Below, piece by piece: positions 1 through 9,877 of a DNA stretch of 64,000 nucleotides. The DNA lies in the NCBI GenBank assembly GCA_028689025.1, contig JAQTXA010000002.1, positions 62,001-126,000 of the forward strand, given 5' to 3'. The notes below the pieces were generated by a model. It was not told where the DNA came from and did not search any database. It saw nothing but the letters and a program-made list of their open reading frames with translations. The stretch's first letter is position 1. Each line of letters begins with the position of its first letter. The stretch comes from Aliarcobacter sp. GTDB taxonomy: Bacteria > Campylobacterota > Campylobacteria > Campylobacterales > Arcobacteraceae. The position numbers and the translations under genes are program-made.

Positions 1-570
1 GCATTTTTACTTGCACAATTAAGTAAAAGTGAAATTAGATCTATTAATATTGCAGCAGAAGGTGAAGTTTGCGAATATTTAGACTCTTTACAAACTTTTG
101 CAACAGTTGGAGTATTAGCTGTTTCTTCAGGTGATGAAGTTAACTATGTAAATGCTAACTTTATTGCAAAAGAGAAAGGTATAGAATTAACTACTTCTGA
201 GTTTTCTAACCATAGTGGATACCAAAATAAAGTATCTATTAAAATCACAACACCTAATGGTGTAAAAACTATATCTGGAACTGTATTTAACGAAGATGTA
301 CAAAGAATTGTTGAAATTAATGGATTCTCTTTAGATATTGAACCAAAAGGTAAAATGATTATCATGAGAAATACTGACGTGCCAGGAGTAATTGGTGAAG
401 TTGGTAAAATCTTAGGTGATAGCAATATTAATATAGCTGACTTTAGATTATCTAGAGGAAAAGATGGCGCTTTAGCTGTTATTCTTATTGATGAAAAACC
501 AAGTTCAGATATATTAAAAAAACTTGATAGTTTAGAAGCTGCAATTGCAGTTGCTTACGCAGAAATTTAA
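1..570 (+). CDS. serA: D-3-phosphoglycerate dehydrogenase, C-terminal part (partial)
   Basis: This is the end of the enzyme that oxidises 3-phosphoglycerate to 3-phosphohydroxypyruvate in serine synthesis. The frame is open from base 1, so the start and the NAD-binding catalytic domain lie outside the window; 189 residues are visible. They form an intervening regulatory region followed by a C-terminal ACT domain of about 75 residues from around base 340, with the typical NTDVPGVIGEVG turn-helix and an AYAEI end. ACT domains of this family bind serine for feedback inhibition; that role is inferred here. The efp ribosome-binding site begins at the stop codon, so the two genes are probably cotranscribed. 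Confidence 0.93.
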   Translation, partial: AFLLAQLSKSEIRSINIAAEGEVCEYLDSLQTFATVGVLAVSSGDEVNYVNANFIAKEKGIELTTSEFSNHSGYQNKVSIKITTPNGVKTISGTVFNEDVQRIVEINGFSLDIEPKGKMIIMRNTDVPGVIGEVGKILGDSNINIADFRLSRGKDGALAVILIDEKPSSDILKKLDSLEAAIAVAYAEI

Positions 571-579
571 GGAGAAATT

Positions 580-1140
580 ATGGCAATTGGTATGAGTGAA
601 TTAAAAAAGGGATTAAAAATTGAAGTTGATGGTGTTCCTTACAAAATTACAGAGTATCAACATGTAAAACCTGGTAAAGGTGCTGCATTTGTTAGATGTA
701 AAATTAAATCATTTTTAAATGGAAAAGTTATTGAAAAAACTTTCCATGCAGGTGATAAATGTGAAGTTCCAAATTTACAACAAAAACAAATGCAATTTTT
801 ATATGATGATGGTGAATTATTACAATTTATGGATAATACAACTTATGAGCAAGAAGGTTTAACTTACGAGCAAGTTGGTGAAGCATTTGATTGGATTATT
901 GATGGTATGACTTGTGACATGATGTACTATAATGGTAAAGCAATCACAGTTGAACCTCCAATGGTTGTAGAATTAAAAATTGTAGAAACACCACCTAACT
1001 TTAAAGGTGATTCTCAAGGTGGTAGAAAACCTGCTACTTTAGAATCAGGTGCAGTTGTACAAATTCCTTTCCATATTCTTGAAGGTGACATTATTAAATG
1101 TGACACAAGAACTGGTGAGTACCTAGAAAAAGTAAAATAA
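580..1140 (+). CDS. efp: Elongation factor P
   Basis: EF-P binds between the ribosomal P and E sites and relieves stalling at proline runs. The 186-residue protein has the usual family length and three-beta-barrel layout: the KOW-like N-terminal domain, a middle domain and the C-terminal OB domain ending [11 protein letters not shown]. The tip loop that reaches the P-site tRNA is VKPGKGAAF, with Lys33 at the position modified in many bacteria. I see no modification enzyme (epmA/epmB-type) in this window, so whether Lys33 is modified cannot be told. GGAG overlaps the serA stop and gives 6-8 nt spacing to the ATG. Confidence 0.97.
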   Translation: MAIGMSELKKGLKIEVDGVPYKITEYQHVKPGKGAAFVRCKIKSFLNGKVIEKTFHAGDKCEVPNLQQKQMQFLYDDGELLQFMDNTTYEQEGLTYEQVGEAFDWIIDGMTCDMMYYNGKAITVEPPMVVELKIVETPPNFKGDSQGGRKPATLESGAVVQIPFHILEGDIIKCDTRTGEYLEKVK

Positions 1141-1146
1141 AAATAT

Positions 1147-1180
1147 AAATCTTTATCGCTATAAACTGCGATAAAGATTT
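1147..1180 (+). terminator. Perfect hairpin after efp
   Basis: A 13-bp perfect inverted repeat (1147-1159 and 1168-1180) with an 8-nt loop starts 7 bases after the efp stop. The descending arm ends in ATTT followed by CTTATCTTC, a weak U-tract. It is the natural end of the serA-efp transcript. The rest of the gap up to 1349 holds a short dyad at 1195-1208 and AT-rich sequence with no convincing gene. Confidence 0.75.
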
Positions 1181-1349
1181 CTTATCTTCAGTCACTGACA
1201 CTTGTCAGCTCCTTCCTCAAAAAAACCTCTCTCTTGTTTCTATCAATAAATATTTATATTTTAGGAGATTTTATTATATTTGATTTCTTAATTTTTTGGT
1301 CACTTATATTACTAATAAAAATTTTAACTATTGTAAAAATTTATCTAAA

Positions 1350-2354
1350 TTATTTTCTCTTTAAATATATAATTTTTTCTTCACCTAAATAATTCTCATG
1401 TACAATCTCAAAGTCCATATCTATATCATTTAAAGCATTAATTCCATTTCTAATTTTTGGACTTACAATTAATACAATATAATCTATTTTTTCTTTTAAT
1501 ATATTCATTAAATTATAAACACCCTCCACCATTACAAGTTTGTAATCAAGTAGTTTAAATAAATCATCACTAATCAAAACTTGCCTATTTGGTACTTTAA
1601 ATAATGGAATATTATTGTCAAATATTTTATTTTTACTGTAAATCATAATATTTGGAGCTCGACCTGCAATATATCTTGCATCAAGAGTTGGTTTATCAAT
1701 TCTTACTGTGTTTCCACCTATTAACATTAAATCAACTTTATCTCTTAATGTATGAACATATAGTTGACTCATTTTAGAAGATACAGTTCCATCAATAGAG
1801 CCATTTAATGTTTGTGCCATTTTATAAAAGATAAAGGTTCCACTACTCCACTTTATAAATGGATATAAAAGGTTATAAGCCTCTTTTTTTAAACAACCCA
1901 GACTAACATCAATATTTACGCTCTTTAGTGTTTCTATGCCACCTGAGGCAACTTTATTTATATCTTCATGGGCAATGATTACTCTTTTTGGTTTTAACTC
2001 TTTTAATAAATTTGCACATGATGGTGTTTTGCCAATATGATTGCAAGGTTCAAGTGTTACAAAAATCTCACAATCATTAAAATATCCATTATGATTTTCT
2101 AAAAGAAAATTATGAATTTCTTGAGAACTATTTTTTGTTTTTAATATTGAATTTGGATTTTCTACTAAGTATGCAGCTTTAAGTGCATTAACTTCAGCAT
2201 GGGGCATTCCAGCTTCTTTGTGTGCCTCTATTGATAATAACTTACCATCTTTTACAACAAGACATCCAACAGCTGGGTTTGGGTATGTTAAAAGCTGATA
2301 TTTCCATGCTTCATCAATAGCTAATTTCATATAAAAATTATCATCTATTTTCAT
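1350..2354 (-). CDS. ribD: Riboflavin biosynthesis deaminase/reductase RibD
   Basis: Bifunctional enzyme of riboflavin synthesis: the N-terminal zinc deaminase acts on the pyrimidine released by GTP cyclohydrolase II, and the C-terminal domain reduces the ribosyl side chain with NADPH. The deaminase signature is clear, with the HAE motif in GMPHAEVNAL and the zinc ligands in LEPCNHIGKTPSC. The C-terminal reductase half (from about residue 165) includes the substrate-binding GGNTVRIDKPTLDAR stretch. At 334 residues it is slightly shorter than E. coli RibD (367). It lies downstream of rimP on the same strand but beyond a hairpin, so it probably has its own promoter in 2355-2421. No strong ribosome-binding site precedes the ATG. 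Confidence 0.93.
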   Translation of the reverse strand: MKIDDNFYMKLAIDEAWKYQLLTYPNPAVGCLVVKDGKLLSIEAHKEAGMPHAEVNALKAAYLVENPNSILKTKNSSQEIHNFLLENHNGYFNDCEIFVTLEPCNHIGKTPSCANLLKELKPKRVIIAHEDINKVASGGIETLKSVNIDVSLGCLKKEAYNLLYPFIKWSSGTFIFYKMAQTLNGSIDGTVSSKMSQLYVHTLRDKVDLMLIGGNTVRIDKPTLDARYIAGRAPNIMIYSKNKIFDNNIPLFKVPNRQVLISDDLFKLLDYKLVMVEGVYNLMNILKEKIDYIVLIVSPKIRNGINALNDIDMDFEIVHENYLGEEKIIYLKRK

Positions 2355-2421
2355 TATAATATTCGCTTTTTTTGTATAAATTTTTTGAGGTAGTATATAT
2401 TAAGTAATTTTAATCGGTGTT

Positions 2422-2449
2422 AAAAACAATAGAAAATTTCTATTGTTTT
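2422..2449 (-). terminator. Terminator after rimP
   Basis: Read on the minus strand, an AT-rich hairpin with CAATAGA/TCTATTG core arms and flanking A and T runs lies directly after the rimP stop and is followed by TTTTTAAC. It closes the nadA-to-rimP transcription block and separates it from ribD. Confidence 0.75.
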
Positions 2450-2450
2450 A

Positions 2451-2879
2451 TTACCATTCGTAGTAAGTTGCAGCTGCTAAAATGTTATCATATGTGATTT
2501 CATCATCACCAAATTCTGTTTTAACAATTATCTTTTCATTATCAGCAAAAATTAATTCACCTTTAAATACATCCATAGCAAAATTTTTAATTTTTACTTT
2601 TTCGCCAACTGACGCAAGAAAATGCTCTTTTTTTCTAAGTTTTCGCTCAATTCCTGGAGAACTAACTTCTAGTACATATTCTCCACCCATAGGCTCATCA
2701 ACATCTAATATTGGAGAAATCATTCTTGAAATTTCTGCACATTTATCTAAACTTATACCATTGTCAGCAGTTACTAAAACCCTAAAAATATTTCTATCAT
2801 GTTCTTTTGCATTTACAATGTCATATAGTTTAGCACCTAAACTTTCAACAGCTAATTTAATTGATTCTTCTAAACTCAT
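2451..2879 (-). CDS. rimP: Ribosome maturation factor RimP
   Basis: RimP helps assemble the 30S subunit. The 142-residue protein shows the family order: an N-terminal alpha/beta domain with the [23 protein letters not shown] segment (the conserved DxxxxxxYxLEVSSPG motif) and a C-terminal SH3-like domain with KIKNF and DEITYDNI. It is the last gene of the infB block and overlaps rbfA by 4 bases (ATGA), indicating translational coupling. nusA, which often follows rimP in other phyla, is not here. Confidence 0.94.
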   Translation of the reverse strand: MSLEESIKLAVESLGAKLYDIVNAKEHDRNIFRVLVTADNGISLDKCAEISRMISPILDVDEPMGGEYVLEVSSPGIERKLRKKEHFLASVGEKVKIKNFAMDVFKGELIFADNEKIIVKTEFGDDEITYDNILAAATYYEW

Positions 2880-3235
2880 TCTTCTTCACTTTTTGTTTTT
2901 CTAATTTGTGTAAATAATGCTTCAATGTTTTTTGATTTTTCTAATGATGTATCATTTAAAAAAGTAAAGTTTGGACATTTATACCAACCAGTACTTGCTA
3001 ATATATGCGTTTTCAATCTTCCATTTGCTTTATTCAATAAAGATATAATCTCTTTTATTTGAACTTTATCATAATCAGAACCATCAAAATAAACAATAGC
3101 ATCATATTTACCATTTTTGCAATTTACTGCTGTTATAGCTAAAGAGTTAATTCTACTATCAACTAAATTTGATAGTGCTTCTGGAATTAACTCCATTAAT
3201 AAAGATTCTGTTCTTTGTAGATTAATACTTTTCAT
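2876..3235 (-). CDS. rbfA: 30S ribosome-binding factor RbfA
   Basis: RbfA is a cold-shock-associated 30S assembly factor with a single KH-type fold. The 119-residue product has the family length and starts with the typical helix [20 protein letters not shown], followed by the beta-strand region around [12 protein letters not shown]. The start codon shares one base with the infB stop (TAATG), so it is translationally coupled to infB. Identification rests on fold pattern plus position in the ylxR-infB-rbfA-rimP block, which is conserved across many bacteria. Confidence 0.9.
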   Translation of the reverse strand: MKSINLQRTESLLMELIPEALSNLVDSRINSLAITAVNCKNGKYDAIVYFDGSDYDKVQIKEIISLLNKANGRLKTHILASTGWYKCPNFTFLNDTSLEKSKNIEALFTQIRKTKSEEE

Positions 3236-5934
3236 TAGTTTTTATCTACTGATACTTTCTCTTCAATTTGGATAAATGTTTCAATAAAGTCACCTGGTTT
3301 AATATCATTGAATTTATCAAACATAATTCCACACTCATAACCATTTGCCACTTCTTTAGCATCATCTTTAAATCTTTTTAATGATGAAATTTTACCTGTG
3401 TAAGTAACAATTCCATCTCTAATGATTCTAGCATGACCACCTCTGATTACTTTACCATCAGTAACTAAACATCCAGCTACAGTTCCTACTTTAGGAACAA
3501 CGAATGTATCTCTAACTTCAGCTTGACCAGTATTTTCTTCTCTAATTACTGCACTCATCATTCCTGATAATGCATCTTTAATATCATCAATTAAATCATA
3601 AATAATTGTATAAGTATTAATTGTAATTCCATCAGCTTTTGCTTTAGATTTAACAGAACCAGTTGGTCTTACATTAAATCCTAAGATAATACAACCATCA
3701 GATGCACCTGCAAGTACTAAGTCAGATTCTGTAATTCCACCAACAGCTGCATGAATTACTTTTACTTTTACTTCATCATTTGCAATTTTTTCTAAAGAAC
3801 CTTTAATAGCTTCTAAAGAACCACCAACATCAGTTTTAATAATTACTGGAAGTTGTTTAATTTTACCTTCTGCAATTAATCCACTCATCTCTTCTAAAGA
3901 AACTTTTGTAGATTTAGATAACTCTTTTGCTCGTGCGTGTTCAGCTCTTGTTGTTGCAATATCTCTTGCTTCTTTATCAGTATCTTGAACAACCATAACA
4001 GAACCAGTTGTTGGAACATCATTTAATCCTAAAACTGTTCCTGTTTCAGATAATCCAAGTTCTTTTACAGGATTTCCATTATCATCAGTAATTGCTTTTA
4101 CTCTACCATAAGTAGTGTCACAAACAATGTTATCACCAATTCTTAATGTACCATTTTGAACAATAATAGTTGCAACAGGTCCTCTTCCTTTTTCTAATGA
4201 AGATTCAACAACAGCTGCTTTTGCTTTTGCAGTTGGATCAGCTTTAAGTTCTAAAAGTTCTGATTGAATTAAGATATTTTCTAATAACTCATCAATACCT
4301 GCACCAGTTAAAGCAGAAACTCCAATGAATTCTGTATTTCCACCCCAATCAATTGGAGTTAAATCTCTTTCTGCCATTTGCGCTTTTACCATATCTGGAT
4401 TTGCAGTCTCTTTATCCATTTTATTAATAGCAACAATAATAGGACATCCACTTGCTTTAGCATGTGAGATAACTTCTTCAGTTTGAGGTTTTACACCATC
4501 ATCAGCAGCAACAACAATTATAACTATATCAGTAATAGCAGAACCTCTTGCTCTCATAGCAGAGAAAGCAGCATGTCCTGGAGTATCAACGAATGTGATT
4601 TTTTGTCCATTTTTTTCAACTGTATAAGATGAAATATGTTGAGTAATTCCACCTGCTTCACCTTTTGCTACTTTAGAAGATCTAATTTTATCTAATAGTG
4701 AAGTTTTACCATGGTCAACATGTCCCATAATAGTTACAACTGGTGGTCTAGTTACAAATACTGTTTCATCAATATCTTCATCATGGTAATCACCAACATA
4801 ATTTACATCTTCTAATGCATCATTAACTGTTACTTCAATTCCAAACTCTTCACCAAGAATTTCTAATTCATCTTGTTTTAAGAAGTCATTTTTAGTAACC
4901 ATCATTCCTAAAGAGAATAAAACAGTAATTACTTCAGCAGTTGATTTACCACAAGCTTCAGCGAATTCATAAACTCTAATATCTTCAGGAATAGTAACTT
5001 CAGTAATATCAACAGCTTCTTGTGTTCTAGCTATTCTTTTCTTTCTTTTTCCTCTTTTTAATCCTTGAGGTGCATTTCCAAACGCAGCTGGTCTTGAGCT
5101 TCTAGATTGTTTTGCAGGATTTTGAGGTTTTGGCTCATCGAAGATTTTAAACCCATCTCCTAAGTCCATATCAAGTAAAACTACTTCTTCACCTAATAAC
5201 GAATCATCAGAACTAACAAAATCATCTGTATAAGCTCTATCAACATCAAGTTTTTTTCCATGATCTTGTGCTCTTACAACTGTTTTCTTTTTCTCTTTTT
5301 TAATTCTATTTCTTCTTTGTTCTTCAGTTGAATTGAAATTATCATTGTTAGATTTCTCATCTTCATCATTAGCACCTAAAATTTCGCTTAATGATTTCAT
5401 CTGTTTTCTAGGTTGAATTTCAGAATCAAACGATTTATTAACAATTATTTCTGCTTCTTCTTTAGGTTTATTCTTTTTAACAATAACTAGCCCTCTTCTT
5501 TTAGGAACAATTTTACTAGCATTATCAGGATTAACTTCAGGTTTATCAAATTCTTCTTGAGTTTTTAAAGCAGGTTTAGGAATAGGTTTAGAAATTACAA
5601 CTTTTTTTAATTCAGGTTTTTTTACAATTCCAATATCTTTCTTTTCAATAACTTCAACTTTTTCTAATTCTATTTTTATCTCTTTTACTTCTTCACTTAT
5701 TTCAGGTGTTTTAGCTTCAACAACCTTCTTTGCTTTAGATACTGGCGATTTACTTGGTAATCTTGAACTATTTCCAGTCATGATATATTTTGTAATTTCT
5801 TCAGCATCTTCATATGATACTGCACTTTGGGGCGACTTTAGATCTATATTTAAATCTTTAGCCTTTGCAATTACGTCTGCGCTACTAGCCCCCGCTTCTT
5901 CTGCAATTTCATAAACTCTTACTTTATCTGACAT
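3235..5934 (-). CDS. infB: Translation initiation factor IF-2
   Basis: IF-2 is the GTPase that brings initiator fMet-tRNA to the 30S subunit and promotes subunit joining. The 899-residue protein has a short N-terminal IF2_N-like domain ([21 protein letters not shown]), a long charged linker rich in Lys, Glu and Val, a second IF2_N copy around residues 317-365, then the G domain with G1 [14 protein letters not shown]2 GGITQHI, G3 DTPGHAAF and G4 NKMDK, and the C-terminal domains 2-4. The start overlaps ylxR by 11 bases. Length and domain order fit the larger IF-2 form common in Campylobacterota. Confidence 0.97.
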   Translation of the reverse strand: MSDKVRVYEIAEEAGASSADVIAKAKDLNIDLKSPQSAVSYEDAEEITKYIMTGNSSRLPSKSPVSKAKKVVEAKTPEISEEVKEIKIELEKVEVIEKKDIGIVKKPELKKVVISKPIPKPALKTQEEFDKPEVNPDNASKIVPKRRGLVIVKKNKPKEEAEIIVNKSFDSEIQPRKQMKSLSEILGANDEDEKSNNDNFNSTEEQRRNRIKKEKKKTVVRAQDHGKKLDVDRAYTDDFVSSDDSLLGEEVVLLDMDLGDGFKIFDEPKPQNPAKQSRSSRPAAFGNAPQGLKRGKRKKRIARTQEAVDITEVTIPEDIRVYEFAEACGKSTAEVITVLFSLGMMVTKNDFLKQDELEILGEEFGIEVTVNDALEDVNYVGDYHDEDIDETVFVTRPPVVTIMGHVDHGKTSLLDKIRSSKVAKGEAGGITQHISSYTVEKNGQKITFVDTPGHAAFSAMRARGSAITDIVIIVVAADDGVKPQTEEVISHAKASGCPIIVAINKMDKETANPDMVKAQMAERDLTPIDWGGNTEFIGVSALTGAGIDELLENILIQSELLELKADPTAKAKAAVVESSLEKGRGPVATIIVQNGTLRIGDNIVCDTTYGRVKAITDDNGNPVKELGLSETGTVLGLNDVPTTGSVMVVQDTDKEARDIATTRAEHARAKELSKSTKVSLEEMSGLIAEGKIKQLPVIIKTDVGGSLEAIKGSLEKIANDEVKVKVIHAAVGGITESDLVLAGASDGCIILGFNVRPTGSVKSKAKADGITINTYTIIYDLIDDIKDALSGMMSAVIREENTGQAEVRDTFVVPKVGTVAGCLVTDGKVIRGGHARIIRDGIVTYTGKISSLKRFKDDAKEVANGYECGIMFDKFNDIKPGDFIETFIQIEEKVSVDKN

Positions 5935-6199
5935 CTGTTAGCATCTCCTTAAGTTGTGTGACATACTTATCTTTATTTTTACACTCTTTACAAAGTGATT
6001 TTTCGATTCTTTTATTATCTTTTCCATTTATATCTGTTTGTAATAGCTTTTCACATTCTCTACAGATATAAAAACTTCTACCAAAATTATTGTAAAACAA
6101 TAATTTTTTCTCTTCACATTTTAGTCTTAATAACTCTTTTTGTTCAAATTTGCCTCGGCAAACGACGCAAGTTCTTAAGGTCTTTTTTAAACTAGGCAA
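5924..6199 (-). CDS. ylxR: YlxR family RNA-binding protein (DUF448)
   Basis: A small basic protein of 91 residues with the DUF448/YlxR signature TCVVCRGKFEQKELLRL near the N-terminus. The family is RNA-binding or nucleoid-associated, usually encoded immediately upstream of infB, as here. This copy has extra cysteine pairs (CVVC, CREC and CKEC) that could bind a metal; the second half with CKEC is less standard. The start is TTG with AGG upstream. It overlaps infB by 11 bases. Confidence 0.85.
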   Translation of the reverse strand: MPSLKKTLRTCVVCRGKFEQKELLRLKCEEKKLLFYNNFGRSFYICRECEKLLQTDINGKDNKRIEKSLCKECKNKDKYVTQLKEMLTDVR

Positions 6200-6235
6200 A
6201 TATTATACCTAAAATATACTTAATATCAAAGATTT

Positions 6236-7117
6236 TCAAATTTCAACTTTCACGCCAACGTTATCGAAATCGGCTATAAACACTTTAAAATGAGGAAATC
6301 TTATTTTCAAAGCTTTCTCTAAATTCTTACTATCATCCATATAAGCCATTGAAAAGAGTGTTGAACCTGAACCTGAAAGTGTACTCATTAACGCACCTTC
6401 TTTTAATGCAGTTTTTTGTACATCAAAAAGTTCTGGCATCTGTTTCATTCTATATTTTTGATGAATTTGGTCAAATGATGCATGTTTTAACATTTCCCAA
6501 TCTTCAGCCATAAAAGCAGCTGTTAATAAAGATGAATGTGAAATATTAAATACTGCATCTTCTTTTGAATATTTAAAAGGTAGAGTTTTTCTTGATAATT
6601 GAGTTGAAATTGCTCTATTTGGAACAACTACTACCGCTTTTAAATTTTTAGGTATATCTTTTCTTATATATCTTACTTCATTTTCTTGAACACAAGCAAC
6701 TGTAAAACCACCCATTACAGCAGGCGTAATATTATCAGGATGATTTTCATAGGCTAAAGCTAAATTTAATAATTTATCTTTTTCTAATTTAATTCCTTCA
6801 ATCGCATATGCACTTGCTATTGCAGAAACTATAACAGCAGAAGAACTTCCTAACCCTCGAGATAATGGAATTTCATTTTGAAATTCAAATCTAAAATGTC
6901 TTTTTTTATATGATAAATTATGATAAAAATCATTAAATATTGATATAAACATATTATTATCTTTTAAAGCAGGATTATTTGCACCCTCACCTTTTAGCGA
7001 AACACTATGAAATTTTGATGGTCTAATTATTACTTGATTTTTCATTGAGATTGCTAGACCTAAGCAGTCAAAACCTGGGCCTAAATTTGCACTAGTAGCT
7101 GGAACGCTTACTTTCAT
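6236..7117 (-). CDS. thrB: Homoserine kinase
   Basis: GHMP-family kinase that phosphorylates homoserine on the threonine pathway. The N-terminus [20 protein letters not shown] is the classic ThrB opening; the ATP-binding loop [16 protein letters not shown] follows near residue 85, and the C-terminal GHMP motif [11 protein letters not shown] near 245. The length of 293 residues is normal. It sits between a tsaB-like gene and ylxR with short spacers, so it belongs to the same transcription block although its pathway differs from its neighbours'. Confidence 0.95.
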   Translation of the reverse strand: MKVSVPATSANLGPGFDCLGLAISMKNQVIIRPSKFHSVSLKGEGANNPALKDNNMFISIFNDFYHNLSYKKRHFRFEFQNEIPLSRGLGSSSAVIVSAIASAYAIEGIKLEKDKLLNLALAYENHPDNITPAVMGGFTVACVQENEVRYIRKDIPKNLKAVVVVPNRAISTQLSRKTLPFKYSKEDAVFNISHSSLLTAAFMAEDWEMLKHASFDQIHQKYRMKQMPELFDVQKTALKEGALMSTLSGSGSTLFSMAYMDDSKNLEKALKIRFPHFKVFIADFDNVGVKVEI

Positions 7118-7134
7118 CCATTTCCTTCTTAAAC

Positions 7135-7587
7135 TTAAACAGCTGGTAAATTGTATATTGGCAGTGTTTCTTCGTTAAAATTATATTTTTCTATACTCAT
7201 AGGTAATTTAAAGTCGTAGATTATACTATCTTTTTCTAAAAAATCCACTTTAATTTTATTTTCAACTTTCAGAAAATATTTTTTTCCCAATGCTTTAATA
7301 GGAGAATTTTGATTAAATTCAAAACCATCTATTGCTCTAAATTCAATTGCTTTTGTGATACAAATTGTTTTTAAAAATATGTACGCAACTTTTATTGCCA
7401 TAAATGAACCAGGAGAATTAACATATATAATTCTTTTTATTTCATACTCTTCTAAAAGTTTTTCAAATAAACTTGGCAATAAATCAGATGTTTTACCATC
7501 AAGTTTATGCTCCTTTATTAATTTCTTATTTTCATAAATTCCAATTAATAAAGGATTTGAAATAGTTATTACTAAAATTTCAATCAA
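7135..7587 (-). CDS. tsaB: TsaB-like tRNA threonylcarbamoyladenosine protein
   Basis: Probable TsaB, the non-catalytic partner of TsaD in forming the t6A modification at position 37 of ANN-decoding tRNAs. Seen: a short (150-residue) ASKHA-like N-terminal lobe starting [20 protein letters not shown], and [12 protein letters not shown], which matches the family's GPGSFTGLR-type loop. The family is usually 190-230 residues, so most of the second lobe is absent and the loop is divergent. Position between lpxC and thrB supports the call. It could have lost the ability to pair with TsaD in the standard way. Confidence 0.65.
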   Translation of the reverse strand: MIEILVITISNPLLIGIYENKKLIKEHKLDGKTSDLLPSLFEKLLEEYEIKRIIYVNSPGSFMAIKVAYIFLKTICITKAIEFRAIDGFEFNQNSPIKALGKKYFLKVENKIKVDFLEKDSIIYDFKLPMSIEKYNFNEETLPIYNLPAV

Positions 7588-7595
7588 TTTTTACC

Positions 7596-8501
7596 TTAAT
7601 TTTCAACATTTGCATAAGCCATTTCAAATACAACAGCTTCATTACTTGCTTCTTCTAAATCAATAATTTCATAGTTTTCTTCACTCTCAAAAAGTTTTTT
7701 TGTAAGTAAATGATTTAAATGATGACTTCCAGCAATTGCATCATATTCTCCAACCATTGTATATTCTAAAAGTGCCATATCACCAATAGCATCTAAAATT
7801 TTATGTCTAACAAACTCATCATCAAATCTTAAACCTTCAGGATTTAAAACTTTTGTTTGATCAAGAACAATAGCATTTTCCATAGAACCACCTTGTGCTA
7901 ATCCTATACTTCTTAAATATTGTACTTCATGTAAAAATCCAAATGTTCTAGCTCGGCTAATATTCTCTTTATATTCAGCAATTGAATAATCAAAATGGAA
8001 TTTTTGTTTTCCAATGGCAGGATGATCAAAAGTAATTTCGAAATCATAAACAATTCTATTTGATGGTTTCAGACTAACTCTTTTACCCTCAGGAGTTGTA
8101 ACTTCAACCATTTTTTTTATTTTTATTGCTTTTTTTGATTTATTAAGCTCTTTAATTCCAGCTTCTTCAATTAACATACAATATCCCGAAGAGCTTCCAT
8201 CAAGAACAGGAACTTCATCATTATCAATTACAATTCTAAGATTATCAATTCCATAAGCATAAAGAGCTGATAAAAGATGTTCTATAGTTGAAATTACTAC
8301 ACCATCTTTTCCAATAACTGTTGCCATTTTTGTATCAACAACAAATTCTCTTTTTAAAGGAATTGTAACTCCTGCATCAACTCTATAAAAAATAATTCCC
8401 ATATCACTATCAAGTGGTTCGAGTTTCATTTTAACAGGTACACCCTTATGAAGCCCAATTCCTACTATTTCTATGCTTTTTGCTATTGTTCTTTGTTTCA
8501 T
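7596..8501 (-). CDS. lpxC: UDP-3-O-acyl-N-acetylglucosamine deacetylase LpxC
   Basis: Zinc amidase for the committed step of lipid A synthesis. The N-terminus MKQRTIAKSIEIVGIGLHKG is the typical LpxC opening. Zinc and catalytic positions are visible as the His of STIEHLLSALYAYG, the HKILDAIGDMALL segment, and the C-terminal AGSHHLNH. Its 301 residues match the family. It overlaps the M23 peptidase gene by 4 bases, linking two envelope functions translationally. Confidence 0.96.
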   Translation of the reverse strand: MKQRTIAKSIEIVGIGLHKGVPVKMKLEPLDSDMGIIFYRVDAGVTIPLKREFVVDTKMATVIGKDGVVISTIEHLLSALYAYGIDNLRIVIDNDEVPVLDGSSSGYCMLIEEAGIKELNKSKKAIKIKKMVEVTTPEGKRVSLKPSNRIVYDFEITFDHPAIGKQKFHFDYSIAEYKENISRARTFGFLHEVQYLRSIGLAQGGSMENAIVLDQTKVLNPEGLRFDDEFVRHKILDAIGDMALLEYTMVGEYDAIAGSHHLNHLLTKKLFESEENYEIIDLEEASNEAVVFEMAYANVEN

Positions 8502-9877
8502 TTAGTATTTATCACTTTCAAAGCATCTTCTATCGTTTTTGTTACATTAGTTTTCATCCAAGTATAATCTAACCACTCATTTGAATTCACTTCTATTCCT
8601 TGAACAAGCATTCCAAAGTGTAAATGATCTCCAAATACTGCACCTGTATCACCTGTATTTGCAATTTGTTGCCCTGCTTTTACTTCATCATTTAATTCAA
8701 CATTTGCACTACTCGTATGTGCATAAAGAGATGCAACTCCTAATCCATGGTCAATAATTATAGTATTTCCATAAATTCCTAAATAATCTTTGAATATTAC
8801 TTTCCCATCGTTGTATGTTTTTATTGGAGCTCTTTTTACACTTGCCCAATCATTTCCTAAATGCCAAGCTTCATCTATTTTTTGGTCATTATACATATAA
8901 CTTCTTCTCTCACCAAAACCAGCAACTGTAGCTGCATTTTCTAATCTTGAAAATGGTTTAATGTTATATGAAGTAACTAAATTATTAGAGAAATTTTTTC
9001 GCACTACATCTCTAATTGTTTTCACATTTTTCTCTCTTAGCTCTTTATTCTCTTTTAAAAATATCTCTACAGAATCAGATGGAATATTCATATCACTTTT
9101 TTCTAAAACTTGTCTACTAACACTTTGAATAAAATCTTCAGACACTTTTATATTATCAGCTTTTTCAGCAAAAGATTTTATATAAAAAGGAACTTTTGTT
9201 ACGCTTTTATTACCTGCCATATCAACAGCAATTAAATTAACTTTTTTAAACTCTTTTATTTGTACAGGCCAAGCAATGATTGAGATATAATAGTTCTTTT
9301 TATAAAAAGGGAAAAGTTCAAATAACTCTTCATCATTAAATGAAATATAAAAATCTTTTAAATTTTCATCTGCAACTTCAACTATAATAATTCCACATCC
9401 ACCTTGTCTTAATAAATAAGAGTTTCCTATTACATTAGCAACTGGACTTTTTCTATCTATCATAACTTTTGAATTTGTAACTGTTTGATTCCCTTTAAAA
9501 AAGTTCCACATACTTGCATCATAAACATCAATTTTAATATTTCCATCTTTTGGTTTACTCATTTCATCAAATGAAGGAGGTAATATTTCTAACTCTATTA
9601 AATTCTTTTCATTTTTAACAACTTTTGTTTCTAATTTCAGTTGTTTTTGTCCATCATCAAAAATAACATCATATGATTTTATTTCATTATTATCTGAGAT
9701 TGCTACTTTTATTGGTTTCTGTAAATTCCAATAAATTTCTTTATCAATTGATACCTTAGGGGCAACCCTTTCAAAGGTAGGTGATAAAAATAAAAATGCA
9801 ACTAATGCCATAACTAATACTGATAAGATTATAAAAATCCAAAATCCCATTCCGTTTTTATTATTTGTAAATTTCAA
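8498..9877 (-). CDS. Membrane-anchored M23 (LytM) peptidase
   Basis: Envelope metallopeptidase of the M23 family, predicted to cut peptidoglycan cross-links. One N-terminal membrane segment (about residues 10-30) anchors a long periplasmic part. Residues about 40-240 look like two Ig-like beta domains; the LytM domain occupies roughly 315-440. The zinc site is complete: HLGNDW (HxxxD), YAHTS and the terminal HLHFG. In Campylobacterota, M23 proteins of this general type act in cell-shape control, but which one this is cannot be decided here. The start is TTG with AAAGGA 5-6 nt upstream, overlapping nrnA by 17 bases. Confidence 0.88.
   Translation of the reverse strand: MKFTNNKNGMGFWIFIILSVLVMALVAFLFLSPTFERVAPKVSIDKEIYWNLQKPIKVAISDNNEIKSYDVIFDDGQKQLKLETKVVKNEKNLIELEILPPSFDEMSKPKDGNIKIDVYDASMWNFFKGNQTVTNSKVMIDRKSPVANVIGNSYLLRQGGCGIIIVEVADENLKDFYISFNDEELFELFPFYKKNYYISIIAWPVQIKEFKKVNLIAVDMAGNKSVTKVPFYIKSFAEKADNIKVSEDFIQSVSRQVLEKSDMNIPSDSVEIFLKENKELREKNVKTIRDVVRKNFSNNLVTSYNIKPFSRLENAATVAGFGERRSYMYNDQKIDEAWHLGNDWASVKRAPIKTYNDGKVIFKDYLGIYGNTIIIDHGLGVASLYAHTSSANVELNDEVKAGQQIANTGDTGAVFGDHLHFGMLVQGIEVNSNEWLDYTWMKTNVTKTIEDALKVINTK

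Noticed and set aside
1273..1392. Plus-strand hydrophobic open frame after AGGAGA in the efp-ribD gap, running into ribD
   Set aside because: It would need an ATT or ATA start, is extremely AT-rich so hydrophobic codons are expected by chance, and overlaps the ribD end antisense. No independent support.
2482..2904. Plus-strand open frame of about 140 codons inside rimP
   Set aside because: Antisense to a clear conserved gene; Phe/Ser/Leu-rich composition is the mirror of Lys/Glu/Asp codons. The same applies to antisense frames in lpxC-tsaB, nadC-nadA, addB, alaS, pheA and pgk.
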